64,000 nt of DNA, from assembly GCF_000733295.1 (NCBI RefSeq), contig NZ_JPMI01000302.1:1-64000 (forward strand), in the 5' to 3' direction. Made by a program: the position numbers and the translations under genes. This stretch comes from Archangium violaceum Cb vi76 (GTDB taxonomy: Bacteria; Myxococcota; Myxococcia; Myxococcales; Myxococcaceae). Shown here piece by piece: positions 7,441-16,407 of this stretch; position 1 is the stretch's first letter; each line of letters begins with the position of its first letter. A model generated the notes under the pieces. That model searched no databases and had not been told where the DNA came from. It saw only the letters and a list, made by a program, of their open reading frames with translations.

Positions 7441-7475
7441 ACCCTCACCCCGTCCCTCTCCCGAAGGGCGAGGGG
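7441..7475. repeat. REP-like palindromic repeat, copy B (overlaps the waaA stop)
   Basis: Reads ACCCTCACCCCGTCCCTCTC, then CCGAAGGGCGAGGGG. The 5' side lies in the spacer between the GT4 gene and waaA; read on the minus strand the rest codes for the last residues of waaA (HPSPFGRGTG) and its TGA stop. The hairpin has one mismatch compared with copies A and C. Confidence 0.8.
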
Positions 7476-8782
7476 TGATTGGGCGCAGTGGGGGGAGTGG
7501 GGGAATTGGACACGCTCTTCGCCAGGGCGCTCGCCATGTGCTCCACGTTGCGCTGGCTCGCTCCCGAAATCTGTCTCACCGTCGCCCTCGCCAGCTCCCC
7601 CAGCGAACCCACCGTCTCCGGCTTCGCCAACAGCTCCGTCATCACCCGGTACAGCTGCTCCCCATCCTTCACCTGGATGCCTCCCCTCCCCACCAACACC
7701 TGCACGCTGTCCCGGAAGTTCTCCATGTGCGGACCGAACAACACCGGCTTCCCCTGCCCCGCCGGCTCCAGGATGTTCTGCCCTCCCCTCGTCGTGAACG
7801 AACCGCCCACGAACACCAACGTCGCCAGCCGGTACGCCCTCGACAACTCTCCAATCGTGTCCAGCACCACCACCTGCCCTCCCTCCTCGTTCCCCTTCGA
7901 GCGCAACCCCACCCTCAGCCCCGCCTCCTTCACCAACCCCACGATCCGCCCCGCTCGCTCGATGTACCTCGGCGCGATCACCAGCCTCAGGTCCGGGTGC
8001 GCCTCCAACAACCGCCGGTACACCCCCAGAAGGTGCTCCTCCTCGCCCTCGTGCGTGCTCCCGGCGATCCACACCCGCTCCCCCACCTTCAACCCCAGCG
8101 CGCTCCGCAGCGCCTCGTCCTCCTGCCCCTGATCCGCCACCGCCAACGCGTCGAACTTCGTGTTCCCCGTCACGAACACCCGCTCGCCCGGCGCCCCCAA
8201 CCCCAATACCCGCTCCGCCTCGTCCTCCCCCCTCATCAGGAACAGCTCCATGTCCTTCAAGGGATTGCCGATCAGCCCGAAGAACAGCCGGTACTTCCCC
8301 TGCTGCGCCGGAGAGAACCGCCCATTCGTCAACACCACCTTCCCTCCCGCCCGGCTCGCCGCGCGGATGAGGTTCGGCCAGATCTCCGTGTACTCGAGCA
8401 CCAGCAGGTCCGGGCCAATCTCCTTCACCGCCCGCCGCGTCGCGCCCCACAGGTCGTACGGCGCGTACACCACCCCGTCCACCTGCTTCGCCAGACGCTC
8501 GCGCCCCATCATGTAGCCCGAGTTCGTCATCGTGGAGAGCACGATGCGGCACCCCGGAAAGCGCGCCCTCAACGGTCCGAACATCGGCGAGAGCGCCAAC
8601 AGATCCCCCGCGCTCGCCCCGTGCATCCAGATGGTCGGCCCCGGCCCCCGCGCGGGCAGCTCGCCCTCCGCGTAGAAGCCCAGCCGCTGCCGCAGCCCGT
8701 GCCGCGTCTTGCGGTGCAGCGACAACACCGGGAACAGCACGGCGAACAGCACATAACTGGCGAGGACGTAGAGCAGTCGCAT
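7445..8782 (-). CDS. waaA: 3-deoxy-D-manno-octulosonic acid (Kdo) transferase
   Basis: A 445-aa WaaA/KdtA (GT30) that moves Kdo from CMP-Kdo to lipid A precursor at the inner membrane. The N-terminal anchor LLYVLASYVLFAVLFPVLSL (about residues 3-22) is followed by TIWMHGASAGDLLALSPMF, STMTNSGYMMG and LEYTEIWPNLIRAA, all GT30 hallmarks. FVGGSFTTRGGQNILEPAGQ is the conserved C-domain loop. The start ATG 8782-8780 gives a family-length N-terminus. The last 20 or so residues (from about SNSPTPPTAPNHPSPFG) are low-complexity and come from a REP-like repeat that also supplies the stop codon. It heads the LPS operon and is divergent from the protease gene. Confidence 0.95.
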   Translation of the reverse strand: MRLLYVLASYVLFAVLFPVLSLHRKTRHGLRQRLGFYAEGELPARGPGPTIWMHGASAGDLLALSPMFGPLRARFPGCRIVLSTMTNSGYMMGRERLAKQVDGVVYAPYDLWGATRRAVKEIGPDLLVLEYTEIWPNLIRAASRAGGKVVLTNGRFSPAQQGKYRLFFGLIGNPLKDMELFLMRGEDEAERVLGLGAPGERVFVTGNTKFDALAVADQGQEDEALRSALGLKVGERVWIAGSTHEGEEEHLLGVYRRLLEAHPDLRLVIAPRYIERAGRIVGLVKEAGLRVGLRSKGNEEGGQVVVLDTIGELSRAYRLATLVFVGGSFTTRGGQNILEPAGQGKPVLFGPHMENFRDSVQVLVGRGGIQVKDGEQLYRVMTELLAKPETVGSLGELARATVRQISGASQRNVEHMASALAKSVSNSPTPPTAPNHPSPFGRGTG

Positions 8783-8994
8783 GGCACCCGGGCCTCGCCC
8801 CTCTACCAGATGCCGCCCCTCCCGACAGCACACATCCCCCTTCCCGCTCCTCCCTCCAAAACCTTCAAACCACAATCTTTCTCGGAATGTGTTAAAACAG
8901 GATAAACAGAACTTATCAGTAATCCTTGAAAGTGTCGGACCCCTCGTGCACAGTGCTTTCCATCCTTGAGGCACAGGGATCAGGAGGCAGCACA

Positions 8995-11184
8995 GTGGCG
9001 AATCGCATCCGTGGAGTAATGGGAGTGGCGGCCCTGTCGTTGATGATGGGCGCCTGCACCGAAGGCAGCACGGCTGAGAACAACAAGCCCGAGGCGGTCC
9101 GGACGTTGGCGTCCGCGCTCGGCAACAACGTGGTGGACGCGGACAAGGACGGCGTGGCCCGTTTCATCACCGGTGACCTGGGCACCCTGCCCGAGGCCGG
9201 CCTCACCGCGGACCTGAGCCCGGTGCTCGCCACCATCGCGCCCCAGTTCAAGCTGGACGCGGGCAACCTGACCCTCAAGCGCTCCTACACGGATGCACAG
9301 GGTGACACCCACTTCCGCTATGCGGTGAGCCACAACGGCCGGGCCATCTACGGCGGCGAGCTGCGCCTGCACGCGCGCGGCGGGAAGATCATCGCGGCCA
9401 ACACCAACGTGCGCGGTGACCTGGTGGGCCCGGCGAAGGCCACCGTTGCCCCCGAGGCGGCCCTGTCCGCCGCCGAGCAGGACCGCGAGGCCCCCCAGGC
9501 CGCCCGCTTCGTCGGCTCGCCGGAGCTCTTCTACTTCCGCAACGGCGACAAGCTCGCGCTGGTCTACGAAGTCCGCCAGACCGGTGAGCAGGCCGACGGT
9601 ACCCCGGTGGACGACTCGGTGCTGGTGAACGCCGCCGACGGCTCCGTGCTGCTGCGCATCCCGCACGTGCACACCGGCCTCAACCGCAAGCTGTACGACG
9701 GCAAGACGCTGTCCACCCTGCCCGGCACCCTGGCCCGCTCCGAGGGCGAGGCGGCCGTGGCCGACGCGGTCGTCAACACCAACTACGATCACCTGGGCAC
9801 CGTCTACAACTGCTACCAGAGCCTGTACGGCCGTGACTCCATCAACAACGCGGGCGCCACGCTCATCAGCACCGTGCACCACCGCGTCAAGTACGTGAAC
9901 GCCTTCTGGGACGGCACCCAGATGGTGTACGGCGACGGCGACAACGTCACCGCCTCCAACCTGGCCAACTCGCTGGACGTGACCGCCCACGAGCTGACCC
10001 ACGCCGTGACGGACAACGAGTCGGACCTCATCTACTCGGGTGAGTCCGGCGGCCTCAACGAGTCCATGTCCGACATCTTCGGCGCCGTGTGCGAGTGGTA
10101 CGGCGACGGCAAGGTCGTCAGCGCGCGCACCTGGCTCATCGGCGACGACGTGTGGACGCCGGCCACCCCGGGCGACGCCCTCCGCTACATGGCCAACCCC
10201 TCCCAGGACGGCGACTCGCTGGACTACTACCCGGACTACGCCTCGGGCGTGGACGTGCACTACAGCTCCGGTATCTCCAACCTGGCCTTCTACCTGCTGA
10301 GCGAGGGTGGCACGCACCCGAAGGGGAAGACGACCCAGGCCGTGGCCGGCATCGGCATCGAGAAGGCCTCGCGCATCTTCTACAAGGCCAACGCGGACCT
10401 GATGACGCCGAGCACCACGTTCGAGCAGGCCAAGATCGCCACCGAGCAGGCCGCCCAGCAGCTGGGCTACGACGCGGCCACCATCGCCTCCGTGTCCAAC
10501 GCCTGGAAGGCCGTGGGCGTGGGCGTGCCCGTGCCGCCTCCGGTCAGCATCCCGGTCGAGAAGAACACGCCGATCTCCGACATCTCCGGTGCCCGCGGCG
10601 CCAAGACGTACTACAGCTTCCAGGTGCCCGAGGGTGCGACCGATCTGGAAGTCAGCATCGCCGGTGGCACGGGTGACGCGGACCTGTACGTGCGCTTCGC
10701 CAACGCGCCGACCACCACCCAGTACGACTGCCGTCCCTACAAGTCCGGCAACGCGGAGAGCTGCCTCTTCGCCGCTCCGGCCCAGGGCACCTGGTACGCC
10801 ATGCTCAACGGCTTCAGCGCCTACTCCGGCGTGACGCTGAAGGTCACCTGGAAGGGTGGCTACATCCCCATCACGAAGGGCATCCAGCTCAACGGCCTCT
10901 CTGGCGTGGCCGGCTCCGAGCAGGTGTACAAGCTCGAGGTCCCCGCTCCCGCCAACGGCAACCGCAACATCCACATCCGCATCTTCGGCGGCTCGGGCAA
11001 CGCGGACCTCTACGTGCAGCACGGCTCGGCGCCCAGCCACTTCGAGTACGACTGCCGCGAGGTGAAGGAGCACAACTCCGAGAACTGCAACCTCAACAAC
11101 GCTCGCCCCGGCAACTACTACATCAAGGTCTTCGGAGCGAAGGGTGGCTACGAGAACCTCTCGCTGACCGCCGACTACAACTGA
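8995..11184 (+). CDS. Secreted M4-family (thermolysin-like) zinc metalloprotease
   Basis: A 729-aa secreted protease with FTP/PepSY propeptide (about residues 55-220), M4 catalytic domain (about 225-515) and two C-terminal PPC domains (about 525-620 and 630-729). Zinc ligands are HELTH (His332, His336) and Glu356 in GGLNESMSDIFG, 20 residues after the second His as in thermolysin; DVHYSSG carries the likely catalytic His422. The signal peptide ends in LMMGAC, a possible lipobox, so it may be a transient or true lipoprotein. GTG 8995 is preferred because AGGAGG lies seven bases upstream; an in-frame ATG at 8926 has no such site. The AT-rich stretch about 8860-8935 is the likely promoter region. 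PPC domains are usually cut off after export. Probably an extracellular nutritional or predatory protease. Confidence 0.93.
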   Translation: MANRIRGVMGVAALSLMMGACTEGSTAENNKPEAVRTLASALGNNVVDADKDGVARFITGDLGTLPEAGLTADLSPVLATIAPQFKLDAGNLTLKRSYTDAQGDTHFRYAVSHNGRAIYGGELRLHARGGKIIAANTNVRGDLVGPAKATVAPEAALSAAEQDREAPQAARFVGSPELFYFRNGDKLALVYEVRQTGEQADGTPVDDSVLVNAADGSVLLRIPHVHTGLNRKLYDGKTLSTLPGTLARSEGEAAVADAVVNTNYDHLGTVYNCYQSLYGRDSINNAGATLISTVHHRVKYVNAFWDGTQMVYGDGDNVTASNLANSLDVTAHELTHAVTDNESDLIYSGESGGLNESMSDIFGAVCEWYGDGKVVSARTWLIGDDVWTPATPGDALRYMANPSQDGDSLDYYPDYASGVDVHYSSGISNLAFYLLSEGGTHPKGKTTQAVAGIGIEKASRIFYKANADLMTPSTTFEQAKIATEQAAQQLGYDAATIASVSNAWKAVGVGVPVPPPVSIPVEKNTPISDISGARGAKTYYSFQVPEGATDLEVSIAGGTGDADLYVRFANAPTTTQYDCRPYKSGNAESCLFAAPAQGTWYAMLNGFSAYSGVTLKVTWKGGYIPITKGIQLNGLSGVAGSEQVYKLEVPAPANGNRNIHIRIFGGSGNADLYVQHGSAPSHFEYDCREVKEHNSENCNLNNARPGNYYIKVFGAKGGYENLSLTADYN

Positions 11185-11205
11185 GTTGAGCGCACAGTGA
11201 CACGG

Positions 11206-11238
11206 CGGCCGCTCTCGCTCTCGCGGGGGCGGCCGTTT
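11206..11238 (+). terminator. Probable hairpin terminator after the protease gene
   Basis: A stem CGGCCGC (11206-11212) pairs with GCGGCCG (11229-11235) and is followed by TTT. It begins 21 bases after the protease stop. The loop is long (16 bases) and the T-run short, so efficiency is uncertain. Confidence 0.45.
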
Positions 11239-11276
11239 CACTTTGTGGGGTCACGGTGGGGAGGACGGGGACGGGC

Positions 11277-11313
11277 ACCCTCACCCCGTCCCTCTCCCGG
11301 GGGGGAGAGGGGA
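11277..11313. repeat. REP-like palindromic repeat, copy C
   Basis: ACCCTCACCCCGTCCCTCTC followed by CCGGGGGGGAGAGGGG, nearly identical to copy A. It sits in the 161-base gap where the protease gene and the minus-strand PHP gene converge, the usual setting for such elements. Confidence 0.85.
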
Positions 11314-11345
11314 GGTTGGGCACTGTGTCACTTCTGTCGCTCCGG

Positions 11346-12500
11346 TCAGGGAGTCCAGATTGCTGGCAGGACCTTCACCGGGCTCGGCGATATCCAGGGG
11401 CGCCACTGTCTTCCGAAGAAGCGTCCCGGTGCCTCCACCCACGCTTCCACCTGCACCGCCCCCTCCTCCACCAGCTCCACCGACCTTCCATCCGGTCTCA
11501 ACCTCCCCGCCCCTCGGACCTCGACTCGCACCCGCTCACCGGCTCCCGGTGGCAGGCGCACCGTCAGCACGTCCCCCACGTGGGCCTCGCGGCTCTCCGT
11601 TCTCAGGCCCTCCAGCGTGAAGCCCTCGGGCTCCCCCAACGCACGGAAGGCGCAGAGCGCACCGCCACTCGCCAGGCCCTTCACCACCAGGTCCGCCGCG
11701 GCCCGCGCGTCCTCGGGGAGCTTCCGCACGTCCGGCAGGTACATCGCCAACGCCCGGAAGACGTCCTCGTACCTCGGCAACCCGTGCGCGTCGTGCGCGC
11801 ACAGCGCAACCCGCGGCTTCTCCCGCTCGAGTGCCAGCAGCTTCTCCATCGGCTCGGGGCCCGGCTCGACCAGGAGCATCACCCCGTGCACCGGGTTGCC
11901 GAACGAGGCCCCCACCGCTGGCAGCAACCGGCTGAACGGATTGCGCACCGCATCCCGGAAGAACGTGTCCGCCGAGTAGAGCTCGAAGCCATCCGCCCGC
12001 CGCGCCGCCTCCTCGTGGCTCCACGGGTTGCGCTTCTGCACCGGGTGCGCGAGCACGCTCACCCCACCCGCCTTCTCCACCGCCGCCTCGGCTTCCCCTC
12101 CGTCCAGCCACTTCTGGAAGCCCTCCAGCGGGCGCCGCAGGCCGAACGCCACGAGGTGCCCATGTGCCGTGGACAGCTCCACGCCCGGCACCATCAACAC
12201 CCCGTCCACGAAGGCGGGCTCCCGCGGGGCCACGTCGTTGTGGTCCGTGAGCACCACGAAGTGCAGGCCCGCGGCCTTCGCCGCGGCGGCCACTTCCTCC
12301 ACCGTGCCCCGCCCGTCCGAGCGAACCGTGTGCACGTGGAAGGCCCCTCGCACCCAACCCGGCCCCTCCGTCTGGGACGCCACCACCGGGTACTCCGCGT
12401 ACGAGGCCGCCAGGGTGAAGAACCCCGCCACGCCCAGCACCAGCAGCACCAGCCCCAGCAGCGCCCGGAGCAGCTTGCCCACCAATACCGCGGGCTTCAC
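11346..12500 (-). CDS. Membrane-anchored PHP-domain phosphoesterase-like protein
   Basis: A 384-aa protein with one N-terminal membrane helix (LLRALLGLVLLVLGVAGFFT, about residues 9-28) and then a PHP domain. Metal-binding motifs are visible: FHVHTVRSDGRGT (HxH), LTDHND, and LAHP. PHP domains hydrolyse phosphoesters using a metal cluster; the substrate here is not predictable. The C-terminal third (about 275-384) is a beta-rich tail of unknown role. The GTG start at 12500-12498 overlaps the TGA of the upstream ABC exporter gene (GTGA), so the two are co-translated and may act together at the membrane. Confidence 0.82.
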   Translation of the reverse strand: MKPAVLVGKLLRALLGLVLLVLGVAGFFTLAASYAEYPVVASQTEGPGWVRGAFHVHTVRSDGRGTVEEVAAAAKAAGLHFVVLTDHNDVAPREPAFVDGVLMVPGVELSTAHGHLVAFGLRRPLEGFQKWLDGGEAEAAVEKAGGVSVLAHPVQKRNPWSHEEAARRADGFELYSADTFFRDAVRNPFSRLLPAVGASFGNPVHGVMLLVEPGPEPMEKLLALEREKPRVALCAHDAHGLPRYEDVFRALAMYLPDVRKLPEDARAAADLVVKGLASGGALCAFRALGEPEGFTLEGLRTESREAHVGDVLTVRLPPGAGERVRVEVRGAGRLRPDGRSVELVEEGAVQVEAWVEAPGRFFGRQWRPWISPSPVKVLPAIWTP

Positions 12501-14278
12501 GCCGCTCCCCGCTCCGGCGCCGCCGTCTGCAGCGCCCACAACGCCGCGTAGCGGCCTCCCGCCTTCAACAGCTCCGCGTGGCTGCCCCGCTCCACCACCC
12601 GCCCCGCCTCCACCACGCAGATGATGTCCGCGTCCACCACCGTCGACAGGCGATGGGCGATCACCAGCGCCGTCCGCCCCGGCAGCACCGCCGCCAGCGC
12701 CGCCTGCACCTCGCGCTCACTCTCCGGATCCAGGCTGCTCGTCGCCTCGTCCAGCACCAGCACCGGCGCCCTCGACAACACCGCCCGCGCGATGCACAGC
12801 CGCTGCCGCTGGCCTCCGCTCAGCTTCACCCCGCGCTCGCCCACTCGCGTCTCGTAGCCCTCGGGAAGCTCCCGGATGAAGCCGTCCGCGTTCGCCACCC
12901 GCGCCGCCGCCTCCACCTCCTCGCGCGTGGCGTCCGGCCTCGCGTACCGCAGGTTGTCCAGCACGCTGCCCGAGAAGAGCAACGGCTCCTGCGTCACCAG
13001 CGCGAACTTCGCCCGCACGCTCGCCGCCGTGTAGCCGTCCACGTCCACCCCGTCGAAATACAGGTGGCCCTCCTGGGGCCGCTCGAAGCGCAGCAGCAGG
13101 TTGGTGAGCGTGCTCTTCCCTCCGCCACTCGGACCCACCAACGCCACCACCCTGCCCACCGGCAGCTCCAGCGTCAGCCCGTCCAGCGCCCGCCGCTCTC
13201 CATAGGAGAAGCGCACGCCCTCCACCTGGATGCCCTTCTTCAGCGCCGGGGCCTCCTGCGCCCCTGGCACGTCCTCCACCGGATGGCGCAGATCCAACAG
13301 CGAGAAGAGCCGCTCGCCCGCCGCGCCCGCCTGCATCGCGAACTGCGTCACCCGGCCCAGGTCCTTCACCGGCTGGTACACCAACACCACCGCGGTGAGG
13401 AACGACAGCAACGACTCGGGCTCCATCGCGTGCGTGGCCGCCGCGTAGGCCAGCGCTCCCGCCAACGCCGCGGCCGCCAGCACCTCCATCACCCCGGGCA
13501 CTCCGCCTCGCGCCCACGCGGCCCGCACCAATGCCTCCTCGTGCGCCCGCGCGTGCTCCGAGAAGCGCGCCAGTTCCGCCGCCTGCCCGTTGAAGGCCTG
13601 GATGGTGCGCATGCCGCCCAGTCCCTCCTGCAACTGCCCCGCGAGGTGACCCAGCTGCACCTGGCCCTCGCGCGTGCCCTTCAGCGCCTTGCGCGTCAGC
13701 TTCGAGGCCGGCAGCGCCGCCAGCGGCAGCACGCCCAGCATCAACCCGCCCAGCATCGGGCTGATGGACAGCGCCACGCCCGCCAGCACCACGATCTGCA
13801 GCGAGTCCCGCAGGTACGAGCCCACGGTGTACATGGCCGCCAGCTCCACCGACTGCACGTCCGCGGAGAAGCGGCTGAGCAGATCTCCCATCCGCTCGCG
13901 CGCCAGCTGCGCGGGCGACAGCGAGGTGAGCCGGACGAACAACTCCCGCCGCAGGTCCGCCACCACCTTCTGGGCGAAGAGGCCCATGAAATAGAACTGC
14001 CCGAGGTACCCCACGCCCTTCACCACCCCCACCGTCAGCACCACCACCGGGAAGCCCCAGAGCACGGCCTCGCGAGACAGGCTCGACAGCCAGGGCACCG
14101 GCTGCGCGCCACCAAAGCCCTCCTCGCCTCCCGACAGCAGGAAACGCAGCGCCGGGCCCATCAGGTACGCGTACGCGCCCGTGGCCAGCCCCAGCAGCGC
14201 CATGCACGCGAAGGCCGCCACCAGCACCCCCACGTGCGGCCGGGCGTACCCCAGCAACCGCCTCAGCGACGTCCACAT
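12497..14278 (-). CDS. ABC exporter, MsbA/lipid-exporter type (fused permease and ATPase)
   Basis: A 593-aa half-transporter. The N-terminal region (about 1-310) carries six predicted membrane helices, and the C-terminal ATPase has Walker A GPSGGGKST, signature LSGGQRQRLCIARA, Walker B VLVLDEATSS and switch His in IAHRLS. Layout and length match MsbA-like exporters, which flip lipid A core across the inner membrane and act as homodimers. Genome context with LPS genes nearby is suggestive, but multidrug or peptide exporters look similar, so I do not assign msbA. The ATG at 14278 follows a GTG at 14281, and the next gene upstream ends seven bases away. Confidence 0.88.
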   Translation of the reverse strand: MWTSLRRLLGYARPHVGVLVAAFACMALLGLATGAYAYLMGPALRFLLSGGEEGFGGAQPVPWLSSLSREAVLWGFPVVVLTVGVVKGVGYLGQFYFMGLFAQKVVADLRRELFVRLTSLSPAQLARERMGDLLSRFSADVQSVELAAMYTVGSYLRDSLQIVVLAGVALSISPMLGGLMLGVLPLAALPASKLTRKALKGTREGQVQLGHLAGQLQEGLGGMRTIQAFNGQAAELARFSEHARAHEEALVRAAWARGGVPGVMEVLAAAALAGALAYAAATHAMEPESLLSFLTAVVLVYQPVKDLGRVTQFAMQAGAAGERLFSLLDLRHPVEDVPGAQEAPALKKGIQVEGVRFSYGERRALDGLTLELPVGRVVALVGPSGGGKSTLTNLLLRFERPQEGHLYFDGVDVDGYTAASVRAKFALVTQEPLLFSGSVLDNLRYARPDATREEVEAAARVANADGFIRELPEGYETRVGERGVKLSGGQRQRLCIARAVLSRAPVLVLDEATSSLDPESEREVQAALAAVLPGRTALVIAHRLSTVVDADIICVVEAGRVVERGSHAELLKAGGRYAALWALQTAAPERGAA

Positions 14279-14285
14279 CACGGAA

Positions 14286-16187
14286 TCACCGGCCCACCTT
14301 GCGCAGCGCGGCCTTGGCGAGGTTCGCGTTGGGATTGAGCTCGAGCACCTTCAACAGCTTCTTGCGGGCCCCGGACGCGTCGTCCATCTCGCTGTCGATG
14401 ATGGCCGAGATGATGAGCGCCCGCTCCAGGTACGGGTTGAGCGAGAGCGCCTTGCGCAACACCTTCTGCGCCGCCTTGGCCCGGTCCTCCTTCGGCCCCG
14501 TGCCGGCCAGGAACGTGGCCCACGCCAGGTACGAGTAGTACTCGGGCTCCTGCGGGTTGAGCGTCACCACCTCCTCGAAGTGGATGAGCGCCGAGCGGAA
14601 CTGCTTGCGCTTCAGCGCCGCCTCCCCGCGCCGCAGGATGATCTCCGCGTCCACGTTCACCGTGGTGGAGCGCCCCACGTCCATGCGCGACATCAGGTAC
14701 TGCAGGTACGCCTTGCGCTTCTCCTCCACCGACAACACCCGGTACGCCGCCGACAGCTTCTCCTGCACCGACTCCAGCAGGTCCTTCATCTCCGAGGTGT
14801 CGAACTCGGCGTAGCTGTCCGGATGGAAGTGCGTGGCGAGCTCGTGGTAGGCGCGCTCCACCGCCTCGGTGTCAGCGGCGATGTCCAGCCCCAGGCAACG
14901 GAAGTAGCTGCCGGTGATGATCTTCACCGCGCCGTCCCGCAGGTTCGTCTCCGTCTCCGGAGGCAGCGGCTTGCGCTTGCGCGGGGCGATGGACTCCGGC
15001 ACCGCCACCACCTCGCCGGGGCCCGTCGCCACTGGCGTGGAAGAGAAGCTCACGCAGCCCGCCAGCTTGAGGAACCACAGCAGCGAGTACCCACGCCGCA
15101 GATCTCCCCGCCCGTGCGCCAGCAGCTCCCTCAGCGCGATGCGCCCGTTCACCTGCATGGCGATCTTCAGATCGTCCGTGTTCAGCCCCAGCTCGGCCAG
15201 GTCCTTGCCGAACTCGGGCGTGCGCACCGGGTACTCCGCCTGGTGCGCGCGCAGCGGTGCGGCCATCACCTTGAGCGGAATGGCGCGCCGCGCCCCATCG
15301 AGGATCGGCGCCAGCGCCGGCGTCTCCACCGTGGCCACCTCGGCCTGGTACTCGTCGCCGGGATAGAAGGCGTAGCGGCCCTCGCGCATGCCGATGACCT
15401 GGGCCAGCCGGTCCGTCGTGTAGTCGCGCAGCAGTTGCAGCAGGTCCTCGCCCGCCGCCTCCACCCCCGCCTCCGCCAACGCCGCGCCAATGCGCAGCCC
15501 CGAGCCCAGCGCCTGCACCACCCGCTCCGCCTGCGCCTCCGTCACCACCTGGCGCTGCAGCAGGTAGTTGGGCAGGGCGTCCTGGCGCGCGCTGGAGTCG
15601 TAGTTCACCGCGCCGCCCCGGGCGAAGAACACCCGCCGCGTGAGATCCCTGTACGCCACCACCAGCACGCCATCGCGCTGCATCCGGTGCAGTGACACCA
15701 GCAGGGCGGGCAGCGGAAAGCCCTTGAGGTCACCGCTGACCACCGCCGGACGCGAGAGCAGCGCCCGCACGCCCTTGAGGGGCGCCCCGGAGGTCGCGGC
15801 CACGGTCGCCAGCGACTGGAGCTTGCCCACCAGCTCGCCGGGCTTGAGCGGGTCCGCCACGTAGGCGTTCACCTTCAGGTCCAGCACCGAGGCCACCCCG
15901 CGCGCCCGGCCCAGGTGCCCCTTGTCGATGGCCACGATGGGCACTCGCGCGCCCTGGCTGTGGTTGCGGATGAGGTGACCCACGTGCGCGCCCTCCAGGC
16001 GCGGCAGGTCCACGGACACCACGACCATGTCCGGGTTGTCGGCGACGAAGTGCTCCATCGCCGAGCCGGGGTCACTCACCGCTCGCACGGTGTACCCTGC
16101 TTGAGACAGCAACCCGGTCAGGTGCTCCAGAGTGGGCGGATGGCTCTCGGCCAGAAGAAGCGTCTTCAAGGGCCGCCGAGTGTACAC
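14286..16187 (-). CDS. Pseudo-receiver / PATAN (DUF4388) / J-domain / TPR protein
   Basis: About 633 aa with an unusual domain order: receiver-like domain (about 8-125), PATAN/DUF4388 region (about 145-410), a J-like domain at about 440-510 with GSYFRCLGLDIAADTEAVER and the HPD motif in THFHPDSYAEF, then TPR repeats to the end (ALIHFEEVVTLNPQEPEYYS and ALSLNPYLERALI are typical). In the receiver the phospho-acceptor Asp is replaced: the strand reads NPDMVVVSVDLP, with Ser58 where Asp is expected, so phosphorylation is unlikely. The J domain would recruit DnaK. The start is uncertain: GTG 16187 or TTG 16169 (MKTLLLAESHP). It is the first gene of an operon with the ABC exporter and PHP protein. 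Confidence 0.78.
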   Translation of the reverse strand: MYTRRPLKTLLLAESHPPTLEHLTGLLSQAGYTVRAVSDPGSAMEHFVADNPDMVVVSVDLPRLEGAHVGHLIRNHSQGARVPIVAIDKGHLGRARGVASVLDLKVNAYVADPLKPGELVGKLQSLATVAATSGAPLKGVRALLSRPAVVSGDLKGFPLPALLVSLHRMQRDGVLVVAYRDLTRRVFFARGGAVNYDSSARQDALPNYLLQRQVVTEAQAERVVQALGSGLRIGAALAEAGVEAAGEDLLQLLRDYTTDRLAQVIGMREGRYAFYPGDEYQAEVATVETPALAPILDGARRAIPLKVMAAPLRAHQAEYPVRTPEFGKDLAELGLNTDDLKIAMQVNGRIALRELLAHGRGDLRRGYSLLWFLKLAGCVSFSSTPVATGPGEVVAVPESIAPRKRKPLPPETETNLRDGAVKIITGSYFRCLGLDIAADTEAVERAYHELATHFHPDSYAEFDTSEMKDLLESVQEKLSAAYRVLSVEEKRKAYLQYLMSRMDVGRSTTVNVDAEIILRRGEAALKRKQFRSALIHFEEVVTLNPQEPEYYSYLAWATFLAGTGPKEDRAKAAQKVLRKALSLNPYLERALIISAIIDSEMDDASGARKKLLKVLELNPNANLAKAALRKVGR

Positions 16188-16407
16188 ATTCGGCCCGCTC
16201 GCATCAGGGGTATCCTCGCTCCCTCGCTCGCGGCCCCCTTCCTCCGCCTCACGGAAACCGCTTACCCGGTTGCCCAGGGAGAAGCCGGACGCTCCCGGAG
16301 TGAAAGAGTTCAGGGAGAGCACCTCGCCCACCGTCCCTGTGCAGGAGTCCGGAAGCCTTGAAAACGGTGCGGGGACAGCCCCACCCTGGGAAAGTCGGGA
16401 GCGAGAC

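Noticed and set aside
8980-11241. A 753-codon open frame on the minus strand
   Set aside because: It is antisense to the M4 protease, which has full catalytic motifs; the antisense frame has none.
12497-14278. Naming the ABC exporter msbA
   Set aside because: The sequence fits the lipid-exporter type, but peptide and drug exporters share all visible motifs.
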